From Sulfuricurvum sp. (GTDB lineage Bacteria > Campylobacterota > Campylobacteria > Campylobacterales > Sulfurimonadaceae), in assembly GCA_030694265.1 (NCBI GenBank), contig JAUXYP010000001.1, forward strand, positions 496,001 through 560,000: a stretch of DNA of 64,000 bases, in the 5' to 3' direction. Below, one piece after another: positions 43,362 through 54,227 of this stretch. The translations under genes and the position numbers were made by a program. Position 1 is the first letter of the stretch. Every line of letters begins with the position of its first letter. The notes below the pieces were generated by a model. That model made no database searches. It was not told where the DNA came from and saw nothing but the letters and a program-made list of their open reading frames with translations.

Positions 43362-44906
43362 TTAGCGGATAAGATCGAAGAAATAGTCAGTGGTTGCGAT
43401 ACCTTTGGTATCTTCATCCAACTGGTCAAGAACTTTGTTCGTGATCCAAGTAAGAAGGTTCAACGCACCGTCGTATCCACTGATAGAGTAGCGGTGTAGG
43501 TGGTGACGGTCAAAGATAGGGAATCCGATATAGATCAACGGAGTACCAGTATCGCGCATCAACTCTTTACCGTAGCTGTTACCGATCATGAAATCGACAG
43601 GCTCAGTGAAGAGAAGTGAACGCATGTGCCACAAATCTTTTTCAGCCCATACATTCAAGCTGTCTTTTGCCGGAGAAGTATCAAGCAATGCTCTCATCTC
43701 TTCTTCCCAACCCTTAGGGGCATTGTGACAAAGAACATGAGTAGGCTCAGCACCCATCTCTAACAAGAATGAAACGAGACCTAGAAGGAAATCAGGATCA
43801 CCCCAGATAGCGAATTTTTTACCGTGCATGTACGGATAGCTGTCTTGCATCGCATCAACCAAACGGCCGCGCTCTACTTTGAGTTTTTGAGGAACTTCGG
43901 TTCCTGTCAACTCTGCAAGTTTCATAACAAACTCATCAGTCCCTTTGAGACCGACTGGGTTGCTGAATCCACCAGCATGCTTCCATCGTTTCTCAACCAT
44001 TTTCATAGTTTTTGATGTAGCGTATTTTTGCAATGAGATCGTTGCGCTGGAGTTGATACAATCTTTTGCATCGTCCAGTTTTGTTCCGCCTTGGAACATT
44101 TCGTATTGACCGGCTGGCATATCCCACTGATCAGAGTGGTCACCTAACATGATATAGTCGGTTCCGAATGCTTCAACGATCGTTTTTACCGAGCGAAGTG
44201 AACCGATATATGTTTCAAATCCTGGGATAATATTGATACGTTGTTTCTTCTCACCTTGTTGACCTTCCGTGAGTTGTGACATGATACCGTGCATCATGTT
44301 GTCATAACCCGTGATATGGCTACCGACAAATGAAGGTGTGTGCGCGTATGGAATCGGATATTCTTCCGATAGGAATTCTCCGCCATCTTCTTCTTTTGCA
44401 GCGATAATAAACGCTTGCAAGTCATCCCCGATAACTTCCGCCATACACGTAGTAGAAACAGCGATCATTTTAGGCTTATACACTGCTGCACAGTTTTTTA
44501 AACCCTCTTTCATGTTCACCAATCCACCAAATACCGCAGCATCTTCAGTCATAGAATCCGATACACATGGAGTCGGCTCTTTGAAGTGACGAGTGAAATA
44601 TGAACGGAAATACGCAACACATCCATGAGAACCATGAACATACGGCATAGTCCCTTCAAACCCGAGTGCAACCATAACCGCACCAAGAGGCTGGCATGCT
44701 TTTGCAGGGTTGACAGTGATTGCTTCGCGGGCCAAGTTTTTCTCACGGTAATCCCATGACTTAGTCCACTCTGCGATCTCATCTACTTTTGCAGGGTTAA
44801 CTGCAAGCATAGACGATTCGAATTGCTTTTTATTTTTGAGCACCTCTTGGTACTCAGGACGTTTAAAGAGATCTTTTCCGTTTACAATTTTTTCTACTTC
44901 TTGCAT
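43362..44906 (-). CDS. nifK: Nitrogenase molybdenum-iron protein beta chain
   Basis: NPAKACQPLGAVMVALGFEGTMPYVHGSHGCVAYFRSYFTRHFKEP, SMTEDAAVFGG, STTCMAEVIGDD. Confidence 0.98.
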   Translation of the reverse strand: MQEVEKIVNGKDLFKRPEYQEVLKNKKQFESSMLAVNPAKVDEIAEWTKSWDYREKNLAREAITVNPAKACQPLGAVMVALGFEGTMPYVHGSHGCVAYFRSYFTRHFKEPTPCVSDSMTEDAAVFGGLVNMKEGLKNCAAVYKPKMIAVSTTCMAEVIGDDLQAFIIAAKEEDGGEFLSEEYPIPYAHTPSFVGSHITGYDNMMHGIMSQLTEGQQGEKKQRINIIPGFETYIGSLRSVKTIVEAFGTDYIMLGDHSDQWDMPAGQYEMFQGGTKLDDAKDCINSSATISLQKYATSKTMKMVEKRWKHAGGFSNPVGLKGTDEFVMKLAELTGTEVPQKLKVERGRLVDAMQDSYPYMHGKKFAIWGDPDFLLGLVSFLLEMGAEPTHVLCHNAPKGWEEEMRALLDTSPAKDSLNVWAEKDLWHMRSLLFTEPVDFMIGNSYGKELMRDTGTPLIYIGFPIFDRHHLHRYSISGYDGALNLLTWITNKVLDQLDEDTKGIATTDYFFDLIR

Positions 44907-44910
44907 CTTA

Positions 44911-46377
44911 TTATCCTTCCTTTTCCCATGGTGCTTTTGAGTGCGCCCATACTGGTGAATTGATCGCTAAATCCATATCTTGTGCGAAGATAGCAAATCC
45001 GTCGTACCCGTGGTACGGTCCGCTGTAATCCCATGAGTGCATCTGACGATACGGAAGACCCATTTTTTGGAATACATACTTCTCTTTGATCCCTGAAGCT
45101 ACAAGGTCAGGTTGAAGTTTTTTCACGAATGCTTCAAGCTCATACTCATTGACGTCATCGTAGATAACGGTTGAGCGGAAAATCTCTTCTTTGGTACGTT
45201 TGTAGTCGTCATCATGAGCGAACTCATAACCCGTACCGATTACTTCCATACCCAAATCTTCATAGGCACCGATAACGTGACGAGGACGTAAACCGCCGAC
45301 GAACAACATAACCGTTTTGCCTTCAAGACGTGGTTTGTATTTAGCGATAACCGCATCGATCATCGGCTGATACTTCGCGATAACTTCTTCACATTTAGCT
45401 TGTACACTTTCGTCAAAGAACGCCGCGATTTTGCGTAGAGATTTGATGGTTTGTGACGGTCCGAAGAAGTTGTACTCGATCCAAGGAATCCCGTACTCTT
45501 TTTCCATGTGACGGCTGATGTAGTTCATTGAACGGTAGCAGTGAAGCAAGTTCAATTTTACTTTTGGTGTCAATGCCATCTCTTTAAGAGTTGCATCCCC
45601 AGACCATTGTGCAACAACGCGAAGACCCATTTCCTCTAAAAGGATACGGCTTGACCATGCATCACCACCGATGTTATAGTCACCGATGATCGCAACGTCA
45701 TAATCAGTAGCCGTAACATCACTGATGTCAACATTTACTTTACCATCAAAAATGTAGTCACGAACCGTGTCGTTTGCGATGTGGTGACCCAATGACTGAG
45801 ATACCCCACGGAAACCTTCACAGTTGACGGGAACGATGACCTTGTCGATCTCTTTTGCTTTTACTTTGGTAACGGCACCGATATCATCACCGATCAAACC
45901 GATCGGGCACTCTGATTGAACCGTAATACCGTTATTCAATGGGAAAAGCTGCTCGATTTCATCGATACATTTACCCAATTTTTTATCTCCACCGAAAACG
46001 ATGTTGTTTTCTTGGAAATCCGAGCTAAAGTTCATCGTTACAAACGTATCAACACCGGTTACACCGATATAGTAGTTACGACGACCTGCACGGCTGTATT
46101 GACCGCATCCGATAGGTCCGTGGCTGATGTGGATCATGTCTTTGACAGGACCCCATACAACCCCTTTTGAACCCGCATAAGCACAACCGCGTTGGCTCAT
46201 AACACCTGGAACGGTCTTCTTGTTTGAGCGTACATCGCCGCACGTTTTTTGATTTTCATCATTTGGAGATCCGACACCGAGGTGTTTCTCACGGTTTTTC
46301 GCCGCTTTCTCAGGATACGCTTTTAAGATCTCTTCAATGGCCGCTTTTTGTTTGGCTTCTAGTGATTCTGGTCCCAT
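44911..46377 (-). CDS. nifD: Nitrogenase molybdenum-iron protein alpha chain
   Basis: [79 protein letters not shown]. Confidence 0.98.
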   Translation of the reverse strand: MGPESLEAKQKAAIEEILKAYPEKAAKNREKHLGVGSPNDENQKTCGDVRSNKKTVPGVMSQRGCAYAGSKGVVWGPVKDMIHISHGPIGCGQYSRAGRRNYYIGVTGVDTFVTMNFSSDFQENNIVFGGDKKLGKCIDEIEQLFPLNNGITVQSECPIGLIGDDIGAVTKVKAKEIDKVIVPVNCEGFRGVSQSLGHHIANDTVRDYIFDGKVNVDISDVTATDYDVAIIGDYNIGGDAWSSRILLEEMGLRVVAQWSGDATLKEMALTPKVKLNLLHCYRSMNYISRHMEKEYGIPWIEYNFFGPSQTIKSLRKIAAFFDESVQAKCEEVIAKYQPMIDAVIAKYKPRLEGKTVMLFVGGLRPRHVIGAYEDLGMEVIGTGYEFAHDDDYKRTKEEIFRSTVIYDDVNEYELEAFVKKLQPDLVASGIKEKYVFQKMGLPYRQMHSWDYSGPYHGYDGFAIFAQDMDLAINSPVWAHSKAPWEKEG

Positions 46378-46391
46378 AATACACCTCTTCC

Positions 46392-46751
46392 TTACGCGAC
46401 TTCAATACGGAACTGTTCCATATTATCGAGGTGATGACACAATTTCATTGTTTCATCATCAGCTGCATCAACACGTTTTGAAATGGCTGACATTTGATAA
46501 CGGTTCATGTAGATCATGTACTTTTGCAATTTTTCAGGGTTCTCTTCTTTGAAGTAATGAACCATTGCTCTAAACAAAAACGTATCTTTGTTTGTGTAGC
46601 TCAACCACTCTTTATCTCTCTCTTTTGTACCCATCAAAAGTTTGATCTCTTTGACATCACTGATATCAACATCGGCAATTTTTTCTGCAACTAATTCGTC
46701 TGGAATTTGATTCCCCATTGAAGCTGGGAAGTGAAAACCTAATACAAACAT
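46392..46751 (-). CDS. Unknown nif-operon protein between nifH and nifD
   Basis: 119-aa [58 protein letters not shown]; no PII features. Confidence 0.75.
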   Translation of the reverse strand: MFVLGFHFPASMGNQIPDELVAEKIADVDISDVKEIKLLMGTKERDKEWLSYTNKDTFLFRAMVHYFKEENPEKLQKYMIYMNRYQMSAISKRVDAADDETMKLCHHLDNMEQFRIEVA

Positions 46752-46824
46752 CTAATCTCCTTTTTCTGTTGTTTTCTTTTCATTATTAACAAGATGTTAT
46801 TGGTCATTTTCATGACGGCCATTG

Positions 46825-46848
46825 AAGATTCCTCAAAAGAGGAATCTT
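46825..46848. promoter_or_regulatory. Perfect stem-loop in the intergenic region after nifH
   Basis: AAGATTCCTC-aaaa-GAGGAATCTT, 10-bp perfect stem. Confidence 0.75.
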
Positions 46849-46857
46849 TGTATTAAA

Positions 46858-46870
46858 GGCGCAAAGCGCC
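46858..46870. promoter_or_regulatory. GC-rich short hairpin in the intergenic region after nifH
   Basis: GGCGC-aaa-GCGCC, 5-bp perfect stem. Confidence 0.5.
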
Positions 46871-46944
46871 ATGAGCTTTCTGCTGAAGAAAACCCAAGCG
46901 TTAGCGTAGGACTCGGGGCTTTGCCTCGTGTCCGTTCAAATCAA

Positions 46945-47868
<924 letters not shown>

Positions 47869-47960
47869 TTATTTTTTAACTTCATCCTCCTAGATGCAAA
47901 GGGTGTTCTATGGTTTTTGGGACATTTAGCTAAAGATAAGTGACAAAAGGCGACGAGTAA

Positions 47961-47972
47961 GACAAAATTGTA
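47961..47972. promoter_or_regulatory. 12-bp motif GACAAAATTGTA upstream of nifH, shared with nifB upstream region
   Basis: Core ACAAAATTGT, identical on the opposite strand at 54115-54126. Confidence 0.35.
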
Positions 47973-48107
47973 GGAATGAGTTTTGCAGGGGTGTAAAAGG
48001 ACTAATATAAACCGTTTAAATATCAGGCTGGCCGCTATATTGCATTTATAAAGTAGGTAAATGGTAAAATTACATACTTATCACATTTTTAATACTACAG
48101 AGGTTGA

Positions 48108-49673
48108 ATGCTACATTTTATTGACTATATCTATTTTTTCTATGGCCTTGCATTTTTTTTGTTCGGCTTTAGTATTCTTCACTACCCCATTGAAAATTCT
48201 ATTTTTAAATTTACACGTGAGTTAAAGTATTTAGGTACTTTTGGAATTTTACACGGAATATCTGAATGGCTGGTTATGTTTCAACTGCATGAAACAGGAG
48301 AAACAAAGGAGTTTCTTCACCTAGCTTACTTCATTGCAATGACGCTTTCTTATGGAGTACTTCTGTATTTTGCTTTACGCGTTATTTGGAATCGCTCTTT
48401 TGCAATGAAGCTTCTGATATTACTTATATTGGGCTCATTTATATTAATGACCTGCTTTGATCTTTTATCATTGGAAAACGCCAATATTTTGGTTCGCTAT
48501 ATTTTAGGCACTCCGGCAATTTTCCTTGCTGCTTATGTATTTGCTCATCCATCCTACCTGATACAAGGGTCAACTTATCCCTCTATAAAAAATTGTACCT
48601 ATCTCCTTTCAGCAGCTTTTTTTATGTATGGTATATTCGCAGGACTCATTGTCCCTGTAGGAACTTTTTTCCCGGCATCCGTACTCAATACAGAAACATT
48701 TCAATCCCTAATTGGTCTCCCCGTTCAACTGTATCGAGCGCTGTGCGCCATCGCTGCAAGTTACGCTATAACTAAAATCCTTCAACTTTTTAAGAATCAG
48801 ACAGACTTCCACCTTCTTAAACTCTCCAAAGCACTCGAAGAGAGTGGCGATACCGTCGTGATAACCGATATAGAGGGAAAAATTGAGTATGTGAATCGTG
48901 CATTTGAAGAACAATCAGGATTTTTAGCTCAGGAAGTTATCGGTAATAAACCTAGTATTCTCCGTTCCGGCGAGCATCACAACTCTTTTTATGAACATTT
49001 ATGGCAGACAATTCTCTCAGGAGAAACCTATCGGGGAGTTGTTACGAATAAGCGAAAAGATACAACGTTTTACCATGAATTTAAAACCATAGTTCCCCTA
49101 AAAAACAAGCGTGGCAAGCTTGCCAATTTCATTTCTACGGGTAAAGATATCACCTCTCACATACTTTTTGAACACGAACTGGAGAAAGTTGCATCTACCG
49201 ATCCTTTGACCGGTGCGGCAAATCGCTTGCAATGTGACAAGTGGCTCAAATCGGCAACCGAACAAGCTCGAGTCTTTAATACCCCACTTTCGCTCATACT
49301 TTTTGATATCGATGACTTCAAAAGAGTCAATGATACCTTTGGGCATAATTCAGGAGACACTGTCTTAATAGAAATTGCTCAAATTGTCCGCAGTATGGTA
49401 CGAAACAGCGATATATTTGCACGATGGGGTGGAGAAGAGTTTGTTATTTTACAAATAGATACCCCATTCGAGGGGACTATAGCGTTTGCCGAGCGACTCA
49501 GAAAAGAGATCGAACACTCAATCTTTAAGGATGTAGGCTGTATTACTATCAGCCTTGGCGTAGCACAATACAATGTGAGTGAAAGTATTGAATCCTTCAT
49601 CAAAAAAGCCGATGATTCGATGTATGAAGCAAAGAAACAAGGAAAAAACAGAGTAGTAGTGGATAATCAATAG
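48108..49673 (+). CDS. PAS-GGDEF diguanylate cyclase with N-terminal membrane domain
   Basis: TM region, PAS (DTVVITDIEGKIEYVNRAFEEQSGF), GGEEF (ARWGGEEFVIL). Confidence 0.9.
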   Translation: MLHFIDYIYFFYGLAFFLFGFSILHYPIENSIFKFTRELKYLGTFGILHGISEWLVMFQLHETGETKEFLHLAYFIAMTLSYGVLLYFALRVIWNRSFAMKLLILLILGSFILMTCFDLLSLENANILVRYILGTPAIFLAAYVFAHPSYLIQGSTYPSIKNCTYLLSAAFFMYGIFAGLIVPVGTFFPASVLNTETFQSLIGLPVQLYRALCAIAASYAITKILQLFKNQTDFHLLKLSKALEESGDTVVITDIEGKIEYVNRAFEEQSGFLAQEVIGNKPSILRSGEHHNSFYEHLWQTILSGETYRGVVTNKRKDTTFYHEFKTIVPLKNKRGKLANFISTGKDITSHILFEHELEKVASTDPLTGAANRLQCDKWLKSATEQARVFNTPLSLILFDIDDFKRVNDTFGHNSGDTVLIEIAQIVRSMVRNSDIFARWGGEEFVILQIDTPFEGTIAFAERLRKEIEHSIFKDVGCITISLGVAQYNVSESIESFIKKADDSMYEAKKQGKNRVVVDNQ

Positions 49674-49674
49674 A

Positions 49675-50127
49675 TTATCTTATCCGATACATCAATCCGA
49701 TATTGCTGGGTTCAAATCCAAAAGCACGGTAAAAGCCGATTGCAGTATCATTTCGTCTATCAGCTCCAAGAGACAGACGTGCATAACCTAATTGTTCTGA
49801 TTTATGAATCACATTCTGCAACAACAATCTGCCCACACCTCTTCTGCGAAAATCAGAATTAACAATCAGATCTTCGATTAATCCGACGTTTTCTCCCATC
49901 GCCGTAGAAACCAGTCGTTGCATCGTAATCATACCAATGACGCGATTTTTATGTTTTGCAAGATACAAGAATGCATTGGGTGTTTTCAAGAGTAAAGACA
50001 ATCCACGAATCTGTTTTTGTGTATCTATAACAAAATCATCTTCAATCGTAAAAAGCTCTTCTAGCAAAATAGCCATGGGTTGTATATCAGCGTAGTGTGC
50101 TTTTCGAATAATAATATTATCGGCCAC
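49675..50127 (-). CDS. GNAT family N-acetyltransferase
   Basis: LIEDLIVNSDFRRRGVGRLLLQNVIHKSEQLGYARLSLGADRRNDTAIGFYRAFGF. Confidence 0.9.
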   Translation of the reverse strand: MADNIIIRKAHYADIQPMAILLEELFTIEDDFVIDTQKQIRGLSLLLKTPNAFLYLAKHKNRVIGMITMQRLVSTAMGENVGLIEDLIVNSDFRRRGVGRLLLQNVIHKSEQLGYARLSLGADRRNDTAIGFYRAFGFEPSNIGLMYRIR

Positions 50128-50395
50128 TTTTCATTCTTTCGAGTATTTCTCCAAGTTTGTCATGTCGCAACTGGATCAGTCGAGCGATCTCATCGTAATC
50201 AAAATTACCAAAATAGGCCATATCAAAAAGTCTGGTAATAGCTGCACGGCAGCAGCTCTTATCACACTCAGTGACGAGTTTTTTGGCTTTTTTATACGGA
50301 AGCGAGGTTTCTTGAAATATTTTAATGGCTTGGGCAACACTTTTACCGCCGCATTCACATATCTCGAAATCCAATACTTCTTCTTTGGTAGGCAT
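50117..50395 (-). CDS. Small Cys-rich protein, possible BFD-like Fe-S protein
   Basis: CxC ... CDKSCC spacing: ICECGGKSVAQAIKIFQETSLPYKKAKKLVTECDKSCC. Confidence 0.55.
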   Translation of the reverse strand: MPTKEEVLDFEICECGGKSVAQAIKIFQETSLPYKKAKKLVTECDKSCCRAAITRLFDMAYFGNFDYDEIARLIQLRHDKLGEILERMKSGR

Positions 50396-50406
50396 GACAG
50401 CCTCCT

Positions 50407-50595
50407 TTACAGAGAATGCTCTGCCTTGTAGCTGTTTGCTTTTTCAACAGCAGTATATAGTTTTTCAGCCAGTTCCGGCATTTTTACGTGATTGGTCCAA
50501 ACCGTATCCTCAACTATATCATGAATTTCTGAGGCAATTTCAATTGCCAGACGTTTGAGTTTTGCTAACTCTTTTTTGTGCTCTACTTCAGTCAT
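50407..50595 (-). CDS. DUF683 / CCE_0567-like nitrogen fixation-associated protein
   Basis: AKLKRLAIEIASEIHDIVEDTVWTNHVKMPELAEKLYTAVEKA. Confidence 0.8.
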   Translation of the reverse strand: MTEVEHKKELAKLKRLAIEIASEIHDIVEDTVWTNHVKMPELAEKLYTAVEKANSYKAEHSL

Positions 50596-50633
50596 TGTCG
50601 GCTCCTTCTTTTTAGCTCAAATGCAATTTTTAT

Positions 50634-51461
50634 TCATAACGAAAATGCGTAGATATTCTCAAACTTGACAAGACGATCTACTCCGTAGGTCATGTGTAAG
50701 AATGTCCCTTTGTTCTGAAAATGGTACTGTTCATATAACCCGACTGCTTGAGTGTTTCCCATCGGTACATCGGCAAGGACTTTTTTTAGACCTCTGAAAT
50801 AGAGGACTCCCTGCATCATTTTCTCTGCTTCTTCTTCATGTCCGGCTTTGCACTGCCAGGGGCCTAAATAGACTCCCCGTGCATTAATGACACTGGAGTG
50901 TTGAAAAGAGTTTGGAAGGGCAAATTTCAGTGAGCTGTTTCGCTCCATCTCATCGAGCATGAAATTCATACGGTTTTCACCGAATGTCTCAAAATCAATT
51001 TTACGGATGATCGCGTCAAAATTTCCGCCATCAAGCTCTTTGGCTTGTGCATTGGTAAAACTAAATGGGGGTACTTTTCCGACATTTAAAAATCGCCCTA
51101 CTTCCATCACCGATTCAAAGCCGTACTTCTCAAAAAAACTTTTGAGCTGCGGATTCGCGTGCAGATAGATAGAGGGGTGTTCATTTTTTAGTACACCAAA
51201 TAGTGTTGTGAACAACCGCTTACCTACCCCTTGTTTTTGATGAGACGGTTTAACCATAAAATACTTGATCATGGCAGATACTTCATATTCGATTGCTAAA
51301 ACGGCACCTACTAATACACCGTCATCATACGCGCCATAGCACAAATGCGGTGCATGCATCATCATGAGCTTTACATGATGGCCATCTACCAACCAACCGG
51401 TCTCTTCTGCAATTTTAAGAAGCTCTGGGACATCAACATACTTTAGCCATCCTATATACAT
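50634..51461 (-). CDS. GNAT acetyltransferase with second acetyltransferase-like C-terminal domain
   Basis: KYFMVKPSHQKQGVGKRLFTTLFG; C-terminal LKKVLADVPMGNTQAVGLYEQYHFQ; 10-bp overlap with nifV. Confidence 0.8.
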   Translation of the reverse strand: MYIGWLKYVDVPELLKIAEETGWLVDGHHVKLMMMHAPHLCYGAYDDGVLVGAVLAIEYEVSAMIKYFMVKPSHQKQGVGKRLFTTLFGVLKNEHPSIYLHANPQLKSFFEKYGFESVMEVGRFLNVGKVPPFSFTNAQAKELDGGNFDAIIRKIDFETFGENRMNFMLDEMERNSSLKFALPNSFQHSSVINARGVYLGPWQCKAGHEEEAEKMMQGVLYFRGLKKVLADVPMGNTQAVGLYEQYHFQNKGTFLHMTYGVDRLVKFENIYAFSL

Positions 51462-52567
51462 GCTGCATCCTGATAGAGTGATTTTAGTTCATACGATTCG
51501 AGTACCCGTTTACGTGATGTCACTATCTCTCGGATTTTAGGCAGTAGATCACTAAGAATTCCGCTATCAGCCATAATACCCATTCGCTGGAGATGGTACC
51601 GTATCGTTGCACTACCTGAGTGTTTTCCGATGGGATAAGAACTCTCTAATCCAACTTCATGTGCTTCATAGGGCTCATACGCATGGGAATCTTTCATCAT
51701 TCCATCCGCATGTATGCCGCTCTCATGGGCAAATATCCTTTCACCTACGATCGGGGCATTGGTTGCCAAAGTCATATCCGCGGCATTGGCAACGGTTTGG
51801 ACTAAAGTGCGGATCAAGACAGGGTCAATAGCACGTTTCTCCCCGTACAGATGTTTCAATGCCATTAGAATCTGTTCAAATGAGGCATTTCCGGCTCTCT
51901 CTCCTAATCCCATGACCGTCGTGTTCATGCTGATTGCACCTGCATCTATTCCGCTAAGAGCATTTGCATTGGCTAAACCAAAATCGTTATGGGTATGCAT
52001 TTCAATTGGAAGAAGATTTAAATCAGACAACGACTTGATTTCTTTATATGTTTGCGTAGGTGTCATAATACCTATCGTATCGCAATAACGAAAACGGTGT
52101 GCGCCACATTCGCGTGAGAGTTCCATGACATCACGGATAAATTCATGACTTCCGCGTGAACTGTCTTCGCCACCAATGCAGATAAAAAGACCCTCTTTTG
52201 AAGCGGCGGTGACAACTCGTTCGAGCTCAGTAAGGACTTTGAGTTTGCTACCGCCGAATTTGACGCCGATCAGTAGATCAGAGATAGGAATGGAGAGGTC
52301 GACCACTTGGATGCCACAGGACAACGAGGCATCAAGATCATCCATCTTCATCCGATTCCATGTCATCATTCGAGCGCGCAAGCCAAGTGATAGGAGTGTT
52401 TTAATATCATCGCGCTCTTTGACACCCATACACGCAATACCGATTTCGAGCTCATCCGCTCCGCACGCATCCAACAGTGTTGCAATACGAACTTTTTCCT
52501 CGGTATTGAATGCGACGTAAGCCGCTTGCTCACCGTCGCGTAATGTCGTGTCATTGATGAGTGCCAT
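51452..52567 (-). CDS. nifV: Homocitrate synthase
   Basis: INDTTLRDGEQAAYVAF, HTHNDFGLANANALSGIDAGA, GLGERAGNASFEQ, HESGIHADGM. Confidence 0.93.
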   Translation of the reverse strand: MALINDTTLRDGEQAAYVAFNTEEKVRIATLLDACGADELEIGIACMGVKERDDIKTLLSLGLRARMMTWNRMKMDDLDASLSCGIQVVDLSIPISDLLIGVKFGGSKLKVLTELERVVTAASKEGLFICIGGEDSSRGSHEFIRDVMELSRECGAHRFRYCDTIGIMTPTQTYKEIKSLSDLNLLPIEMHTHNDFGLANANALSGIDAGAISMNTTVMGLGERAGNASFEQILMALKHLYGEKRAIDPVLIRTLVQTVANAADMTLATNAPIVGERIFAHESGIHADGMMKDSHAYEPYEAHEVGLESSYPIGKHSGSATIRYHLQRMGIMADSGILSDLLPKIREIVTSRKRVLESYELKSLYQDAACI

Positions 52568-52577
52568 AACAGATTCC

Positions 52578-54014
52578 TTAATTCACTTCCGCGTTTTCAT
52601 CCACACCGAAATATTTGCGTGATGCTTTGAGTACCGAAATCTCAATCGGCTCATACGCATAGCTTTGATCCGCAACAATTCCCGCCGCTTTTAGATCGTC
52701 TTGTGGACATCCGCCTATTTTTGCGGTTAGAACCATCTGTACGTCTTTGAGTTTTTCCAAAATAGGTGCAAGAGGATTGGTACCATCAGGTCCCGCACAA
52801 TATTCTGTGTCCACTTTACGGTGATGGATAAAGCGTATTCCTTTGTCCCCTGCTTCATAGATCAAGAACTCTTTGACACTTCCAAAGTGCATATTAATCA
52901 TACCTTCGCCCGCAGTGGTAACCGCAACGAGGATCGTCACACCGGTTGAGCTAAGTTCTTCTTTTTCTTTTCTCACACGATCATTTGCACGATCGAGGAA
53001 GAATCGGAACTCTTCGATCTTCGCCTGAGCCGCTTGACGTGCTTCCAAATCGTATTTGATTTGTAACTCATCAAAACTAAGACCTGAGAAGGTATCTTTG
53101 GTAAACTCTCCGCCGCGGTCTTCACCGATAAGCCCTACCGCATCGGCACGACATTGTCGGCAGTGCTGCATGAGTTTCATATCATGACCACACGCTTCTT
53201 GTGCTGCCATTTGCTCTTGATCCGTAGCACTTGGTACTCCAGCAAGGGCAAACGCTGTTCCGAACTCAGGCTCGGAGAGGATTGGCATAATATTATGTAA
53301 AAACACCCCGATCTCTTTGAGTCTTCGTGATACTTCCGGTAAATGCTGATCATTAATGCCTGGTATCAATACCGAATTGGCTTTGATCAAAATCCCTTTT
53401 TCGACACATTTACGCATCCCCTCAAGCTGGTTTTCGAGGAGGATTTTTGCCGCCTCTTTTCCATAGATACGTTTATTGTTATGAAAAATCCATGGATAGA
53501 TTAAACTACCGATCTCACCTGTCTCATCAACACTGTTAATGGTAACGGTGATGTGATCGATGTTGTACTCAACCATCTCATCGACGAAGTTCGGTAATTC
53601 CAAACCATTCGTAGAGAGACACAGTTTTAGATCCGGCGCAAATTCACGCACCATTCCAAAGGTCTCAAATGTCTTTTTCGGATTCGCTAACGCGTCGCCG
53701 GGACCTGCAATCCCAAGTACGCTCATACGCTGGACTTCTCCACCGACAAACATAACCTTCTTCGCCGCTTCTTCAGGTGTTAGACGCTCAGATGTGACCC
53801 CCGGTCGGCTTTCATTTGAACAGTCGTATTTACGGTTACAATAATTACATTGGATATTACACGCAGGGGCAACGGCTACGTGAATACGGGCATAGTGGTG
53901 GTGTGCTCCTTCTGAATAGCATGGATGATTGTGGATTTTTTCCTTGATGTCATCGGGCATAAAAGCTTCAGTTCCAGTTGATGAACAGCTCATAGTAACT
54001 CCTTCGTATGTCAA
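52578..54014 (-). CDS. nifB: Nitrogenase cofactor biosynthesis radical SAM protein NifB with C-terminal NifX-like domain
   Basis: HVAVAPACNIQCNYCNRKYDCSNESRPGV, GIAGPGDALANP, C-terminal MHFGSVKEFLIYEA...GGCPQDDLKAAGI; alternative start at MSCSSTG (53996). Confidence 0.97.
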   Translation of the reverse strand: MTYEGVTMSCSSTGTEAFMPDDIKEKIHNHPCYSEGAHHHYARIHVAVAPACNIQCNYCNRKYDCSNESRPGVTSERLTPEEAAKKVMFVGGEVQRMSVLGIAGPGDALANPKKTFETFGMVREFAPDLKLCLSTNGLELPNFVDEMVEYNIDHITVTINSVDETGEIGSLIYPWIFHNNKRIYGKEAAKILLENQLEGMRKCVEKGILIKANSVLIPGINDQHLPEVSRRLKEIGVFLHNIMPILSEPEFGTAFALAGVPSATDQEQMAAQEACGHDMKLMQHCRQCRADAVGLIGEDRGGEFTKDTFSGLSFDELQIKYDLEARQAAQAKIEEFRFFLDRANDRVRKEKEELSSTGVTILVAVTTAGEGMINMHFGSVKEFLIYEAGDKGIRFIHHRKVDTEYCAGPDGTNPLAPILEKLKDVQMVLTAKIGGCPQDDLKAAGIVADQSYAYEPIEISVLKASRKYFGVDENAEVN

Positions 54015-54083
54015 TAATGTTTAATGATCTTGCCTCATCCAGCACCAACCATTTCTGCAGAGTGTTATGCAACTGGCGTTCTT

Positions 54084-54096
54084 GTCATTTAATGAC
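54084..54096. promoter_or_regulatory. Inverted repeat in the nifB / NifX-like divergent intergenic region
   Basis: GTCATT-t-AATGAC. Confidence 0.35.
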
Positions 54097-54114
54097 CAAT
54101 TAACCGACAATCGT

Positions 54115-54126
54115 GACAATTTTGTA
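54115..54126. promoter_or_regulatory. 12-bp motif GACAATTTTGTA shared (reverse strand) with nifH upstream region
   Basis: Reverse complement TACAAAATTGTC; located about 100 bp upstream of the nifB ORF start. Confidence 0.35.
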
Positions 54127-54227
54127 CTTTTTTAGAATAATTGGTTTGACTCTTTTGTAGCAAGGAAAAGTTGCAGTCTATCGAGAACAAGAGTTGCATT
54201 TATTGTAGAACTGTAAGGAGCCTATTT

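Noticed and set aside
44311-44589. ORF antisense to nifK
   Set aside because: Shadow ORF within a highly conserved gene
46808-46828. TTGGTCATT...ATGAC similarity between the nifH downstream gap and the nifB upstream region
   Set aside because: Short, spacing differs, probably chance in AT-rich DNA
51714-52520. Long antisense ORFs over nifV
   Set aside because: Coding signal clearly belongs to nifV on the minus strand
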